From the NCBI RefSeq assembly GCF_021213805.1, contig NZ_JAJQJI010000010.1, forward strand, positions 105,812-169,811: a stretch of 64,000 nucleotides of DNA. The letters are read 5' to 3'. Shown here one piece after another: positions 50,430 through 61,581 of this stretch (position 1 is the stretch's first letter; the number at the start of each line of letters is the position of its first letter). A program made the translations under genes and the position numbers. This DNA comes from Mycobacterium sp. MYCO198283. Its GTDB lineage: Bacteria > Actinomycetota > Actinomycetes > Mycobacteriales > Mycobacteriaceae. The notes beneath the pieces are model-generated. The model was not told the DNA's origin. It saw only the letters and a list, made by a program, of their open reading frames with translations, and made no database searches.

Positions 50430-51388
50430 CACTGCACCGACTTTGCCAGCTCCGCGATCACCTCACGCGTCCGGTACTTCGACGCCACCAGCTCGTCGCG
50501 GGTGTCGCCGATCGGCAGCAGCCGCACCGACAGGTCGGTCACCCCGGCGTCGGCGAACTGCTGGAACCGCGCCAGGATCGACTCCTCGTCGCCGGCGGCG
50601 CAGAGGTCGCCGACGTCGCGGGCGTCGCCGCGGTCGAGCAGCCGCTGATAGTTCGGCGACGTCTCGGCCTCGGCGAGGATGCGATTCGCCCGGTCCTTCG
50701 CCGCCTCGATCTCCGAGTTCGCGCACAGGCACACCGGGATACCGGCGACGATGCGCGGGGCCGGGCGGCCCGCGTCGGCGGCGGCCTTGGTGATCTTCGG
50801 CGCGATGTGCTCGCCGATCGCCTTTTCGTCGGCCATCCACAGCACGGTGCCGTCGGCCCGCTCGCCGGCGATCTGCAGCATCACCGGCCCGAGCGCCGCG
50901 ACCAGCACCGGCAGGGGCTTGCCGTCGGTGCCCAGCACCGTCGGGTTGTGCACCGTGAAGCTGTCGTTTTCCACGTCCACGTCACCGGGGCCGGCGAGCG
51001 CGGTGTTCAGCACCTCCAGGTAGTCACGCGTGTAGGCGGCCGGCTTCTCGTAGGGCAGGCCGAGCATGTCGCGGACGATCCAGTGGTGCGACGGCCCGAC
51101 GCCCAGCGCCAGTCGGCCCTGCGCCATCGCGTGCACCGAGAGCGCCTGACGGGCGAGCGCAACCGGGTGCTGCACCTGCAGCGGCACCACCGCCGTGCCC
51201 AACTCGATGCGCGACGTGTGTGCGGCCATCAACGCCACCATGGTCAGGCAGTCGAAGTCGTTCGGCACCTGCGGCATCCACGCCGTGTCCAGTCCGGCGC
51301 CCTCCGCCCACTGGATGTCGGCCACCAGCTTCGAGACCTTGCGGGCCATGTCGCCGCGCTCGGCCCCGATCATCACGCCGAGGCGCAT
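50429..51388 (-). CDS. LLM-class F420-dependent oxidoreductase
   Basis: A 319-aa luciferase-like TIM barrel. LGVMIGAERGDMARKVSK begins the protein, with the ELGTAVVPLQVQHPVALARQ and ALGVGPSHHWIV segments typical of mycobacterial F420 enzymes. It would reduce or oxidise a carbonyl or alkene using F420. It lies 1 base after the mutase small subunit gene and overlaps the CaiB gene, so it belongs to the mutase operon. Confidence 0.9.
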   Translation of the reverse strand: MRLGVMIGAERGDMARKVSKLVADIQWAEGAGLDTAWMPQVPNDFDCLTMVALMAAHTSRIELGTAVVPLQVQHPVALARQALSVHAMAQGRLALGVGPSHHWIVRDMLGLPYEKPAAYTRDYLEVLNTALAGPGDVDVENDSFTVHNPTVLGTDGKPLPVLVAALGPVMLQIAGERADGTVLWMADEKAIGEHIAPKITKAAADAGRPAPRIVAGIPVCLCANSEIEAAKDRANRILAEAETSPNYQRLLDRGDARDVGDLCAAGDEESILARFQQFADAGVTDLSVRLLPIGDTRDELVASKYRTREVIAELAKSVQ

Positions 51389-51389
51389 C

Positions 51390-51788
51390 TCAGCCCACCT
51401 TCTCGGTCAGTGCCCGCACGTCGCGCACCAGGTCCTCCAGCGGCGTGCCGGTCGGGAACACCGCGGCCGCACCGGCGTCGAGCAGCTTCGGCACATCGTC
51501 GGCCGGGATCGTCCCGCCCACCACGACGGCGATGTCGCCGGCATCCGCGGCGCGCAGCGCGTCCACGGTGCGCCGGGTCAGCGCGACGTGCGCCCCGGAG
51601 AGGATCGAAAGCCCCACCAGCGCAACGTCTTCCTGCAGCGCGATCGACACGATGTCCTCGATCCGCTGCCGGATTCCGGTGTAGATCACCTCGAAGCCGG
51701 CGTCGCGCAACGTGCGCGCCACGATCTTGGCGCCGCGGTCGTGGCCGTCGAGGCCCGGCTTGGCGACGAGCACCCGGATGGGAGACAA
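51390..51788 (-). CDS. Cobalamin-binding small subunit of acyl-CoA mutase
   Basis: A 132-aa B12-binding domain with KPGLDGHDRGAKIVAR, giving the D-x-H-x-x-G ligand motif, the VGLSILSGAH loop and the VVVGGTIPADD strand. The histidine replaces the lower base of adenosylcobalamin. Its start abuts the large subunit's stop. Same operon as the mutase large subunit, LLM and CaiB genes. Confidence 0.95.
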   Translation of the reverse strand: MSPIRVLVAKPGLDGHDRGAKIVARTLRDAGFEVIYTGIRQRIEDIVSIALQEDVALVGLSILSGAHVALTRRTVDALRAADAGDIAVVVGGTIPADDVPKLLDAGAAAVFPTGTPLEDLVRDVRALTEKVG

Positions 51789-53369
<1,581 letters not shown>

Positions 53370-53395
53370 CAGGGGATACGGTAATTCCCCAAATG

Positions 53396-53410
53396 GAGAA
53401 TGCCAATACC
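53396..53410. promoter_or_regulatory. GAGAAT half-site in mutase/MaoC divergent promoter
   Basis: GAGAAT-GCC-AATACC matches only the left half of the palindrome well (9/12). It sits 26 bp from the mutase start and 33 bp from the MaoC start. Weak support, listed because of its position. Confidence 0.3.
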
Positions 53411-53443
53411 CGGGTACGATGACGCCCGCAGCGACGGAGGATC

Positions 53444-53956
53444 ATGACCGACCAGTCAGCCGAAGAACAGCCTCACCGCACCGTGCTCCAGCGCGGCCTG
53501 TGGTTCGACGAGCTCGAGGTGGGCGTGCGCTATCTGCACCGCCCGGGCCGCACGATCACCGAGGCCGACAACGTGCTGTTCACCACGCTCACCATGAACA
53601 CCCAGGCGCTTCACCTCGACGCCGCCTGGTCCGACGCCCAGCCGCCGTTCCACAGCCGGCTGGTGAACTCCATGTTCACGCTGTCGACGCTGGTCGGGCT
53701 CTCGGTCGCCCAGCTGACGCAGGGCACCATCGTCGGGAACCTCGGTTTCTCCGACGTCGCCTTCCCGCATCCGCTGTTCCACGGCGACACGCTCTACGCC
53801 GAGACGGTGGTCACCGACAAGCGGGAGTCGCGCAGCCGCCCGGGCGAGGGCATCGCCACCTTCACCCACACCGGCCGCAACCAGGACGGCGTGATCGTCG
53901 CGACCGCCACCCGCAAGACGATGATGCGGTTGCGGCCCGAGGAAGGAACCGACTGA
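53444..53956 (+). CDS. MaoC-family enoyl-CoA hydratase
   Basis: A 170-aa hot-dog-fold hydratase. The hydratase-2 region is TEADNVLFTTLTMNTQALHL with the dehydratase histidine, followed by PPFHSRLVNSMFTL and FPHPLFHGDTLYAE. The layout matches the MaoC gene beside the CitE-type lyase in mycobacterial leucine/itaconate catabolism (Rv2499c-like). It overlaps the lyase by 1 base. GGAGG-like site precedes it. Confidence 0.9.
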   Translation: MTDQSAEEQPHRTVLQRGLWFDELEVGVRYLHRPGRTITEADNVLFTTLTMNTQALHLDAAWSDAQPPFHSRLVNSMFTLSTLVGLSVAQLTQGTIVGNLGFSDVAFPHPLFHGDTLYAETVVTDKRESRSRPGEGIATFTHTGRNQDGVIVATATRKTMMRLRPEEGTD

Positions 53957-54768
53957 TGGCGCTCACGTCCGCCGGTCCCGGCTGGTTGTTCTGCCCCGCC
54001 GACCGGCCCGACCGCTACGCCAAAGCCGCCGCCGCGGCCGACGTGGTGATCCTCGACCTGGAGGACGCCGTCGCCGCCGAGCACAAGGACGCCGCCCGGC
54101 AGGCGCTCGTGGCCACCCCGCTGGACCCGGCGCGCACCGTGGTGCGGGTCAATGCCAACACCACCGCCGACTATCCGCGCGACCTCGAGGCGCTGCGGCA
54201 GACCGACTACACGACGGTGATGCTCGCCAAGACCGAAACCCCGGACGCCGTCCGCAATCTCGCACCGCTGGACGTCGTCGTGCTCATCGAATCGCCGCTC
54301 GGCGCGGTCAACGTCGCCGAGTGCGCGCGCTGCGACAACACCGTCGCCGTGATGTGGGGTTCGGAGGACCTGTTCGCCGCGCTGGGCGGCACCGCGAACC
54401 GCCGGGCCGACGGCTCGCTGCGCGAGGTGGTGCACCACGTGCGCTCTTCAGCGCTGCTCGCCGCAAAGGCCTACGGGCGGCTGGCACTGGACTCGGTGTT
54501 CCTCGACATCAAGGACCTCGACGGCCTGCGGGCCGAGGTCGAGGAGTCGGTCGCGGTCGGTTTCGACGCCAAGGTGGCGATCCACCCGTCGCAGGTTCCG
54601 GTGGTGCGCGCCGGCTACCGGCCCGACGACCAGCAGGTCGCGTGGGCGCGGCGGGTGCTGGCGGCCGCCGAAAACGCCCGCGGCGTGTTCGAGCTCGACG
54701 GCATGATGGTCGACATGCCGATCCTGCGCCGCGCCCAGCGGATCGTGAGCCGCAGCGAGTCGGCGTGA
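53956..54768 (+). CDS. HpcH/HpaI-CitE family acyl-CoA lyase
   Basis: A 270-aa TIM-barrel lyase with GWLFCPADRPDR, the metal-binding DLEDAV, the MLAKTE strand, IESPLGAV and GSEDL. Members cleave citramalyl-, malyl- or hydroxymethylglutaryl-CoA-type esters into two CoA or acid products. The M. tuberculosis homologue Rv2498c sits beside a MaoC gene in the same way, and its products include acetoacetate or pyruvate, which fits the acetoacetyl-CoA synthetase that follows here. Confidence 0.9.
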   Translation: MALTSAGPGWLFCPADRPDRYAKAAAAADVVILDLEDAVAAEHKDAARQALVATPLDPARTVVRVNANTTADYPRDLEALRQTDYTTVMLAKTETPDAVRNLAPLDVVVLIESPLGAVNVAECARCDNTVAVMWGSEDLFAALGGTANRRADGSLREVVHHVRSSALLAAKAYGRLALDSVFLDIKDLDGLRAEVEESVAVGFDAKVAIHPSQVPVVRAGYRPDDQQVAWARRVLAAAENARGVFELDGMMVDMPILRRAQRIVSRSESA

Positions 54769-56699
54769 CCTACCAGTGGCAGCGCTTCGCGGCGGCCGTC
54801 GGGCTTCCCGACCCCACCGACTACACCGCGCTCTGGCAGTGGTCGGTCGATCACCCCGCGCGGTTCTGGCGGGCGGTCTGGGAGCACTTCGACGTCCGCA
54901 CCGCCGACGGGTCCGCGCTGCCCGACGGTGACGCCGCCGTGCTCGCCGACTCGACGATGCCCGGCGCGCAGTGGTTTCCGGGCATCCGGCTGAACTATGT
55001 GCAGCAGGTGCTGCGGCACACCGACCAACCGGGTGCGGCCATCGTCGGCATCGACGAGGACGGCGCGCACAGCGAGATCTCGTGGCGGGAGCTGCCCGGC
55101 CAGGTCGGTGCGGTCGCCGCCGCGCTGCGTGACCTCGGCGTGGGTCCGGGCGACACCGTCGCCGCCTACCTCCCCGACGTGGCCGACGCCATGGTCGCGT
55201 TCCTGGCGACCGCGTCGCTCGGCGCCGTCTGGTCGGCGTGCGGCCAGGACTACGCCCCCGAGGGCGCGGCGGCGCGGCTCGCACAGCTGGAACCGAAGGT
55301 GCTCTTCACCGCCCTGGGCTATCACCACAACGGCCGCTGGATCGACAAACGCGCCCACACCGCGCAGCTGCGGTCGCTGCTTCCCGGGCAGCCGCCGGTG
55401 ATCGTCATCGGCGGCCCGGGTGGCGACGACACCACCGCCGCGCACAGCTACTCCGACATCATCGCCGCGCCGGCCGACCCTCGCGTCGAACCGGTGCCGT
55501 TCGACCACCCGCTGTGGGTGCTCTTCAGCTCCGGCACCACCGGCCGCCCCAAGGGCATCGTCCACGGTCACGGCGGCGTGGTGCTCGAGCACCTGAAAGC
55601 CGCTGCGCTGCACGGTGATCTGGAGCCGGGGGACGTGTTCTTCTGGCACACCGCGCTGTCGTGGATGATGTGGAACTTCCGGCTCGCCGGACTGCTCCTC
55701 GGCTCGACGGTGGTGTGCTACAGCGGACATCCCCTGTACCCGGACGCCGACCGGCTCTGGCAGCTGGTCGCCCAGCAGCGGGTGACCTATTTCGGCACCA
55801 GTCCCGGCCACCTGCTCGCCTCGCGCAAGGCGGGCCTGACGCCCGGCGCCACCCACGACCTGAGCCGGCTGCAGACCGTCGGCAGCACCGGGTCACCGCT
55901 GGCCGCCGACCTGTTCGACTGGGTGCGTGACGCGGTCGGCGAGCACGTCGAGGTGTCGTCCATCAGTGGCGGCACCGACGTGGTGACGGCCTTCGCCGGC
56001 GGCACCCGCGGCGTGCCCTACCGGCCCGGCGAGCTGGCGACCCGCTACCTCGGCGTCGCGCTGGCCAGCTGGGCGCCGGACCGCACCCCGCTGGTCGGTG
56101 AGGTCGGCGAGCTGGTGATCACCGCGCCGATGCCGTCGATGCCGGTCGGTTTCTGGCGTGACGACGACGGTTCCCGGTACCGCGCCGCGTATTTCGAGCA
56201 CGAGTGGGCCGACGGCCCGGCACCCGGGGTGTGGCGGCACGGCGACTGGGTGACGGTCACCGACCGCGGCTCACTGGTGGTGCACGGCCGCAGCGACGCC
56301 ACCCTCAACCGGCACGGCATCCGGATGGGATCGGCGGACATCTACGAGGTGGTGGAGGCGATCGACCAGGTCGCCGAGGCGTTCGTGGTCGGCGTCGACG
56401 GGCCCGACGGCGCCTACTGGATGCCGCTGTTCATCACCACGCCGCCCGGCAGCACGCTCGACGACGCCCTCGCCGACACCATCAAACAGCGGATCCGCGA
56501 ACGGCTTTCGCCGCGCCACGTCCCCGACGAGATCATCGAGGCACCCGGCGTCCCGCACACCCGCACCGGCAAGAAGCTCGAAGTGCCGGTGACCGGGCTG
56601 CTCGCCGGGCGCGACGACGTGAACGTCGACCCCCGCTCCGTCGACGACCCGTCGCTGCTCGACTGGTACCGCGACCAGGGCCGCAACCACCGCTGGTAG
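54765..56699 (+). CDS. Acetoacetyl-CoA synthetase
   Basis: A 644-aa acetate/acetoacetate-CoA ligase of the AACS type. WFPGIRLNYVQQVL, VLFSSGTTGRPKGIVH (P-loop), WMMWNFRLAGLLLG, SSISGGTDVVTAF, HGRSDATLNRHGIRMG and HTRTGKKLEVPV (catalytic lysine) are all in order. Length matches AACS (about 650). GTG 54765 overlaps the lyase stop. Converts acetoacetate to acetoacetyl-CoA, feeding a thiolase. Confidence 0.93.
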   Translation: MTYQWQRFAAAVGLPDPTDYTALWQWSVDHPARFWRAVWEHFDVRTADGSALPDGDAAVLADSTMPGAQWFPGIRLNYVQQVLRHTDQPGAAIVGIDEDGAHSEISWRELPGQVGAVAAALRDLGVGPGDTVAAYLPDVADAMVAFLATASLGAVWSACGQDYAPEGAAARLAQLEPKVLFTALGYHHNGRWIDKRAHTAQLRSLLPGQPPVIVIGGPGGDDTTAAHSYSDIIAAPADPRVEPVPFDHPLWVLFSSGTTGRPKGIVHGHGGVVLEHLKAAALHGDLEPGDVFFWHTALSWMMWNFRLAGLLLGSTVVCYSGHPLYPDADRLWQLVAQQRVTYFGTSPGHLLASRKAGLTPGATHDLSRLQTVGSTGSPLAADLFDWVRDAVGEHVEVSSISGGTDVVTAFAGGTRGVPYRPGELATRYLGVALASWAPDRTPLVGEVGELVITAPMPSMPVGFWRDDDGSRYRAAYFEHEWADGPAPGVWRHGDWVTVTDRGSLVVHGRSDATLNRHGIRMGSADIYEVVEAIDQVAEAFVVGVDGPDGAYWMPLFITTPPGSTLDDALADTIKQRIRERLSPRHVPDEIIEAPGVPHTRTGKKLEVPVTGLLAGRDDVNVDPRSVDDPSLLDWYRDQGRNHRW

Positions 56700-56910
56700 C
56701 GGCGGTCCGGCCGGCGCGTGAGCTGGCATGTGTCGCAGCGGAATCGGACACCGGCCGACGGGGCACACCGGGCGAAGCACCGCACGGGCAGAACCGTCGC
56801 CGTACTCTTCGGCGGCAACGTCGATCCCGCTGTTGGCGGACGTGGTGAGCTGACCGGAGCACACTGGTGTAGTACGCGGGAACCAACGACGACGTGAGGA
56901 ACGGCCCGAC

Positions 56911-57810
56911 ATGGTGAACGTGCAAATCCGGGATCTGCGCTATTTCCTCGCCGTCGCCGACGAGCTGCACTTCACCCGCGCCGCCGAAGCGTTGGCCGTG
57001 AGCCAGCCGGCGCTGTCGAAGCAGTTGCGGGCGCTGGAGACCGTGTTGGGCGCGTCGCTGTTCGCCCGCAACCAGCGCACGGTGCAGCTCACCGAGCTCG
57101 GCGCGGCGCTGCTGCCCCACGCCCGGGCCATCGTGGCCGAGTGGGAGGCGGCGGCCGGCACCATCGCCCGGCTGGTCCCCGACGCCAGCCGGACCCTGAC
57201 CGTCGGCATCGGCGCGACGCCCGCCGCCGAGCTGTGGGAGCGGGTGGCCGCCGCGGTGGCACGCCGGGCACCCGACCTGGCCCTGCGGGTGCGGACGGTG
57301 CCGGCGACCGATCCGGCCGGCGGGCTGGCCGACCCGCATTCGGGCATCGACGCGGCGCTGGTGTGGCTGCCGATCCCCGACGAGCGACGATTCGCCTGGC
57401 AGCCCGTCGCCTCGTGGCCGCGGGGCGTGGCCCTGCCCGCCGGCCACCGGCTGGCCGATCGCGAGAGCATCGCCTTCCAGGAGCTGCTCGACGAGCCGTT
57501 CATCGCGATGCCGGCGGTCGCCGGGACGTTGCGCGACTTCTGGCTGGCCCGCGAGCACCGCGGCGGGCGGGCCATGCGCATCGCCGGCGAGGCCGCCACC
57601 GTCGCCGAACTGCAGCAGGCCGTCGCCGACGGTGTCGGCATCGCCCTCGTCCTGGCGGACGAGCCGCTGATGGCGACCTACCCCGGTGTGGTGGTGCGGG
57701 CCGTCACCGGCGTGGGTCCGGCGCAGCTCGCGCTGGCGTGGCGACGCGGAGACGACCGTGATCCGGTGACGCTGCTGCGCGCCACCGTGAGCGAGATCGC
57801 CCCCGGCTGA
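56911..57810 (+). CDS. LysR-family transcriptional regulator
   Basis: A 299-aa LysR protein with the helix-turn-helix LRYFLAVADELHFTRAAEAL and AVSQPALSKQLRALE (about 5-45), followed by the periplasmic-binding-like effector domain. It stands alone between the AACS operon and the MmpL gene. The 56700-56910 spacer holds no clear operator I can name. The target genes are unknown. Confidence 0.92.
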   Translation: MVNVQIRDLRYFLAVADELHFTRAAEALAVSQPALSKQLRALETVLGASLFARNQRTVQLTELGAALLPHARAIVAEWEAAAGTIARLVPDASRTLTVGIGATPAAELWERVAAAVARRAPDLALRVRTVPATDPAGGLADPHSGIDAALVWLPIPDERRFAWQPVASWPRGVALPAGHRLADRESIAFQELLDEPFIAMPAVAGTLRDFWLAREHRGGRAMRIAGEAATVAELQQAVADGVGIALVLADEPLMATYPGVVVRAVTGVGPAQLALAWRRGDDRDPVTLLRATVSEIAPG

Positions 57811-57831
57811 CGCCTGCGAGCTTGGTCACCT

Positions 57832-57841
57832 CTGACGTCAG
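57832..57841. promoter_or_regulatory. CTGACGTCAG palindrome upstream of MmpL gene
   Basis: A perfect 10-bp palindrome 83 bp upstream of the 57924 start. It could be a regulatory site of the transporter gene. The match is short, so it may be by chance. Confidence 0.3.
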
Positions 57842-57923
57842 GAGCGTTTACCGCCGGATCGACCGGGATAACGCTACGGCCGACCTCGTAATCGGCCAAC
57901 CTCGTCTCGAAAGGGTCTGCCGC

Positions 57924-60137
57924 ATGGCGACTTTCCTGTATCGGGTAGGCCGTTTCGCCTACCTGCACCGCGCGCTGGTCGTCGGCGTCTGGGTGGCGCT
58001 GCTGCTCGGTGCGCTGGCCACCACCACGCTGGCCAAGCCGTTCCACACCGACTTCTCGCTGCCCGGTTCGGAATCCGAACGGGCCACCGAGCTGCTCGAC
58101 GCCAAGTTCCCGGGCCAGGGCGATCTGGACCAGCTGGCGCAGGCGCAGGTGGCGATCAAGGCTCCGGCGGGCACCACGCTGGACGATCCCGCGAACGTCG
58201 CCAAGGTCGACGCCGTGGTCAACGGGCTGCGGCAGCTTCACGACGTGGCGGCGCAGGCCATCGCCAACCCGCTCACCACCCCGCCGCTGGCCGCGCAGGT
58301 CAGCCCCGACCGCACCATCACCTACCTGGCCGTCAACTGGAACAAGAAGTTCGTCGACGTCTCCAAGGACGAGATCGCCGCCTTCGACAAGGTGCTGCAG
58401 CAGGGCCGCGACAGCGGGCTCACCACCGAGGCCACCGGCACCGTCTACAACGGCCAGCCGCCCGCCAGCGGGCTGAGCGAGGGCATCGGGTTCGGTGTCG
58501 CGCTGATCGTGATGGTGATCGCGTTCGCATCGGTCGTGGCGGCGGTGCTGCCGATCCTCACCGCCCTCGTCGGCGTCGGCATCTCGGTGTCGGTGATCAC
58601 CGGCGCCACCGCGTTCGTCGACATGGACACCTCCGCGCTGATGATCGCGTCGATGATCGGTATCGCCGTCTCCATCGACTACGCGCTGTTCATCGTGTCG
58701 CGCTACCGCACCGAGCTCGCCGACACCGACGACCGGGCCTTCGCGGCGGGCCGCGCCGTGGGCACCGCCGGATCGTCGGTGGTGTTCGCGGGCCTGACGG
58801 TCGTGATCGCGCTGCTGGCATTGGCGGTCACGAACATCCCGCTCATCACCACCATGGGCTTCACCGCGGCGCTGGCCGTGGTGATCGCGGTGCTCGCCGC
58901 GGTGACCCTGCTGCCGGCGATCCTCGGCCTGTTCGGCGCGCGGGCGTTCCGCGGGCGCATCGAACGGCTGCGCCACATCGGCGAGCCGGAGCTCAAGCCG
59001 AGCGCCGGCCTGCGATGGGTCAAGGTGATCGTCAAGCACCCGCTTCCGGTCCTGCTGGTGGGCGTCGTCGCGCTCGGCGTCGTCGCCGCCCCGGCCACCA
59101 AGCTCGAACTGGGCATGGACCTGTCGAAGGGCAACCAGAAGGCGGCCGTCGACCTGATCGGCCAGGGCTTCGGCGAGGGCGTCACCGGCCCGCTGATGAT
59201 CGTCGCGGACGCGAGCCGCGCGGGCGATCCGCCGGCCGCCTACCGCGCGCTCACCGACGCCGTGCGCGGCGACGCGGACGTCCTGGCCGTCACGCCTGCG
59301 CAGCTCAACGCCGACGGGACCGGCGCGCTGATCAGCGTCATCCCGCGCAGCGGCCCCACCGCGCCCGAGACGCAGGAGCTGGTGGACCGCATCCGGGCGC
59401 TCGAACCGGGCCTCGCGGAGCGCACCGGGCTGCAGTACGGCATCACCGGGCAGACCGCCATCCTCGCTGACCTGTCGGAATCGCTGATGTCGGCGCTCGT
59501 GCCCTACCTCGCGCTGGTGCTGGGGCTGGCGTTCCTCGTGCTCATGGTGGTGTTCCGGTCGCTTTTGGTGCCGCTGACCGCGACGCTGGGGTTCCTGCTG
59601 TCGATCGGCGCCACGTTCGGCGCCACGGTGGCCGTGTTCCAGCTCGGCTGGTTCGGCCTGGTGTCCGACCCCGGACCGATCATCAGCTTCCTGCCGATCT
59701 TCCTCATCGGCATCGTGTTCGGTCTCGCGATGGACTACCAGGTGTTCTTGGTGACGCGGATGCGCGAACGCTTCGTCCTCGGCGACGGCAGCCGCGCCGA
59801 TGCCCGCGAGGCGGTGGTGTCGGGGTTCCGGCAGAGCGCCCGCGTGGTGACGTCGGCCGCGCTGATCATGATCTCGGTGTTCGCCGCATTCACGCTGTCG
59901 CCCGACTCGGTGGCCAAGTCGATGGGCTTCGCCATGGCCGTCGCGGTGCTGTTCGACGCCTTCGTCGTCCGCATGATGGTGATCCCCGCCGTCATGGCCC
60001 TGCTGGCCGAGCGGGCCTGGTACATCCCCCGCTGGCTCGACCGGGTGCTGCCGAACGTCGACGTCGAGGGCAAGAACATGCGCGCCGAGATCGACGCGCC
60101 GGCCGACGACCGGGATCTGGTGGCGCAGAGCCGCTGA
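57924..60137 (+). CDS. MmpL-family RND transporter
   Basis: A 737-aa MMPL membrane protein with an N-terminal transmembrane segment (LHRALVVGVWVALLLGALA), a large loop with FSLPGSESERATELLDAKF, and two membrane domains carrying the proton-relay-like ASMIGIAVSIDYALFIVSR and GIVFGLAMDYQVFLVTR motifs. Such proteins export lipids or drugs. ATG 57924 follows GAAAGGG. Smaller than MmpL3. Its relation to the catabolic island is uncertain. Confidence 0.93.
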   Translation: MATFLYRVGRFAYLHRALVVGVWVALLLGALATTTLAKPFHTDFSLPGSESERATELLDAKFPGQGDLDQLAQAQVAIKAPAGTTLDDPANVAKVDAVVNGLRQLHDVAAQAIANPLTTPPLAAQVSPDRTITYLAVNWNKKFVDVSKDEIAAFDKVLQQGRDSGLTTEATGTVYNGQPPASGLSEGIGFGVALIVMVIAFASVVAAVLPILTALVGVGISVSVITGATAFVDMDTSALMIASMIGIAVSIDYALFIVSRYRTELADTDDRAFAAGRAVGTAGSSVVFAGLTVVIALLALAVTNIPLITTMGFTAALAVVIAVLAAVTLLPAILGLFGARAFRGRIERLRHIGEPELKPSAGLRWVKVIVKHPLPVLLVGVVALGVVAAPATKLELGMDLSKGNQKAAVDLIGQGFGEGVTGPLMIVADASRAGDPPAAYRALTDAVRGDADVLAVTPAQLNADGTGALISVIPRSGPTAPETQELVDRIRALEPGLAERTGLQYGITGQTAILADLSESLMSALVPYLALVLGLAFLVLMVVFRSLLVPLTATLGFLLSIGATFGATVAVFQLGWFGLVSDPGPIISFLPIFLIGIVFGLAMDYQVFLVTRMRERFVLGDGSRADAREAVVSGFRQSARVVTSAALIMISVFAAFTLSPDSVAKSMGFAMAVAVLFDAFVVRMMVIPAVMALLAERAWYIPRWLDRVLPNVDVEGKNMRAEIDAPADDRDLVAQSR

Positions 60138-60166
60138 CCCCCGCGCCGCGTCGTACCGTCGTAGGT

Positions 60167-61048
60167 ATGACGCTTCTCGCCAACGGCTTCGGCGCCGTCC
60201 AGGCCGCACTGGGCCGGGCACTGTTCGGGATGGTGGCCGGGCCGGACGGGCCCGCCAACCGGACGCGCATCCACCAGACGCCCGGCCCGCGGTGGTTCAC
60301 CGAGGACCGGCCGATCCGGCGCGTGCACGGCGACGCATCGATGTTCGTCGGCGGGTTGCGGGCGCTGCTGCTGCAGTCACTGCATCCGTTGGCGATGGCC
60401 GGCGTCGCCGAACACTCCGACTACCGCGGCGACCCGTGGGGCCGGTTGCAGCGCACCAGCACCTTCCTGGCCGAGACCACCTTCGGCCCGGCCGCCGACG
60501 CGCAGCGCGCCGTCGACAAGGTGCGCGGCATCCACCGCCGCGTGCACGGCGTGGCCCCCGACGGCCGGCCGTACCGAGCGTCGGACCCGCACCTGCTCGA
60601 GTGGGTGCACATCGCCGAGATCGACAGCTTCCTGCTGGCGCACCAGCGCTACGGCGCCCAGCCGCTCGACCGCGACGGCCGCGACGGCTACGTGGCCGAC
60701 ACCGCCCGCATCGCCGAGGCGCTGGGCGTGCCGAACCCACCGCGCACCGAACGGGAACTGCGGGCGCGCATCGCGGCGTACCGGCCCGAGCTGCGCAGCA
60801 CCGCGGCGGCCCGCGACGCCGCCCGCTTCCTGCTGATCACGCCGCCGCTGCCGCTCGCCGCCCGCGCTCCCTACGGCGTGCTCGCGGCGACGAGCGTGGC
60901 GATGCTGCCGCCGTGGGCGCGCATCCCGCTGCGGCTACCGTATCTGCCGCCGGTGGAGGCCACCGCGATCGCCTGGGCGGGGCGGGCGGTGGTGGGCACC
61001 ATCCGCTGGGCGCTCACCGCGGACGCCGACGACCGCGTGCCCGCGTGA
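60167..61048 (+). CDS. Oxygenase MpaB/DUF2236-family protein
   Basis: A 293-aa DUF2236 protein, related to the rubber oxygenase (latex clearing protein)/mycophenolic-acid MpaB group. The His-rich segments LLLQSLHPLAMAGVAEHSDY and VHGVAPDGRPY are typical, and HIAEIDSFLLAHQRYG follows. In this family a haem is bound. The gene lies directly upstream of the DUF427 gene, which overlaps it. Confidence 0.85.
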   Translation: MTLLANGFGAVQAALGRALFGMVAGPDGPANRTRIHQTPGPRWFTEDRPIRRVHGDASMFVGGLRALLLQSLHPLAMAGVAEHSDYRGDPWGRLQRTSTFLAETTFGPAADAQRAVDKVRGIHRRVHGVAPDGRPYRASDPHLLEWVHIAEIDSFLLAHQRYGAQPLDRDGRDGYVADTARIAEALGVPNPPRTERELRARIAAYRPELRSTAAARDAARFLLITPPLPLAARAPYGVLAATSVAMLPPWARIPLRLPYLPPVEATAIAWAGRAVVGTIRWALTADADDRVPA

Positions 61049-61542
61049 GCCGTCCACAACCCGTGCGCCCCGGGCCGGGACAGGAATCGGTCTGGGACTA
61101 TCCGCGTCCGCCGCGGCTCGAAGATTTCCGCGGGACGCTGACCGTCGAGCTCGGCGGCCAGGTCGTCGCGTCCACCGACCGCGGCTGGCGCGTGCTGGAG
61201 ACCAGCCACCCGCCCACCTACTACCTGCCCGCCGCCGCCTTTGCACCTGGTGTGCTGCGCCCGACGGCCGGCGCGTCGCTGTGCGAGTGGAAGGGGCAGG
61301 CCAGCTACTTCGACCTGGTCACGCCCGCCCGGGTGGCGCCGCGGGCCGCCTGGACGTACCGCAGCCCCACGCCGGCGTTCGCGGCGATCGCCGGGGCGGT
61401 CGCGGTGATGCCCGGCGCCGTCGACCGCTGCACCGTCGACGGCGAGGAGGTGACGCCGCAGCCCGGCGGGTTCTACGGCGGCTGGATCACCAGCGCGGTC
61501 GTCGGCCCGTTCAAGGGTGATCCCGGAACGCTTGCCTGGTAG
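61045..61542 (+). CDS. DUF427 domain protein
   Basis: A 165-aa protein of the DUF427 group. PPTYYLPAAA and the central CEWKGQASYFDL with Cys, then YRSPTPAFAAIAG, are characteristic. Structure is a small beta-barrel; no enzymatic activity is established for the family. It overlaps the DUF2236 gene by 4 bases (GTGA). Confidence 0.88.
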   Translation: MSRPQPVRPGPGQESVWDYPRPPRLEDFRGTLTVELGGQVVASTDRGWRVLETSHPPTYYLPAAAFAPGVLRPTAGASLCEWKGQASYFDLVTPARVAPRAAWTYRSPTPAFAAIAGAVAVMPGAVDRCTVDGEEVTPQPGGFYGGWITSAVVGPFKGDPGTLAW

Positions 61543-61581
61543 GGCCGCTGAAATCGACCCGGAATGGGTAGAGCAGTTCCC

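Noticed and set aside
53396..53410. Full operator in the mutase/MaoC promoter
   Set aside because: Only the left half-site is good; kept as a low-confidence feature but not counted as support for the regulon.
57678..60221. 847-aa minus-strand open frame opposite the MmpL gene
   Set aside because: Extremely rich in His, Arg, Gly and Asp, typical of antisense frames in GC-rich DNA; the sense strand is a clear transporter.
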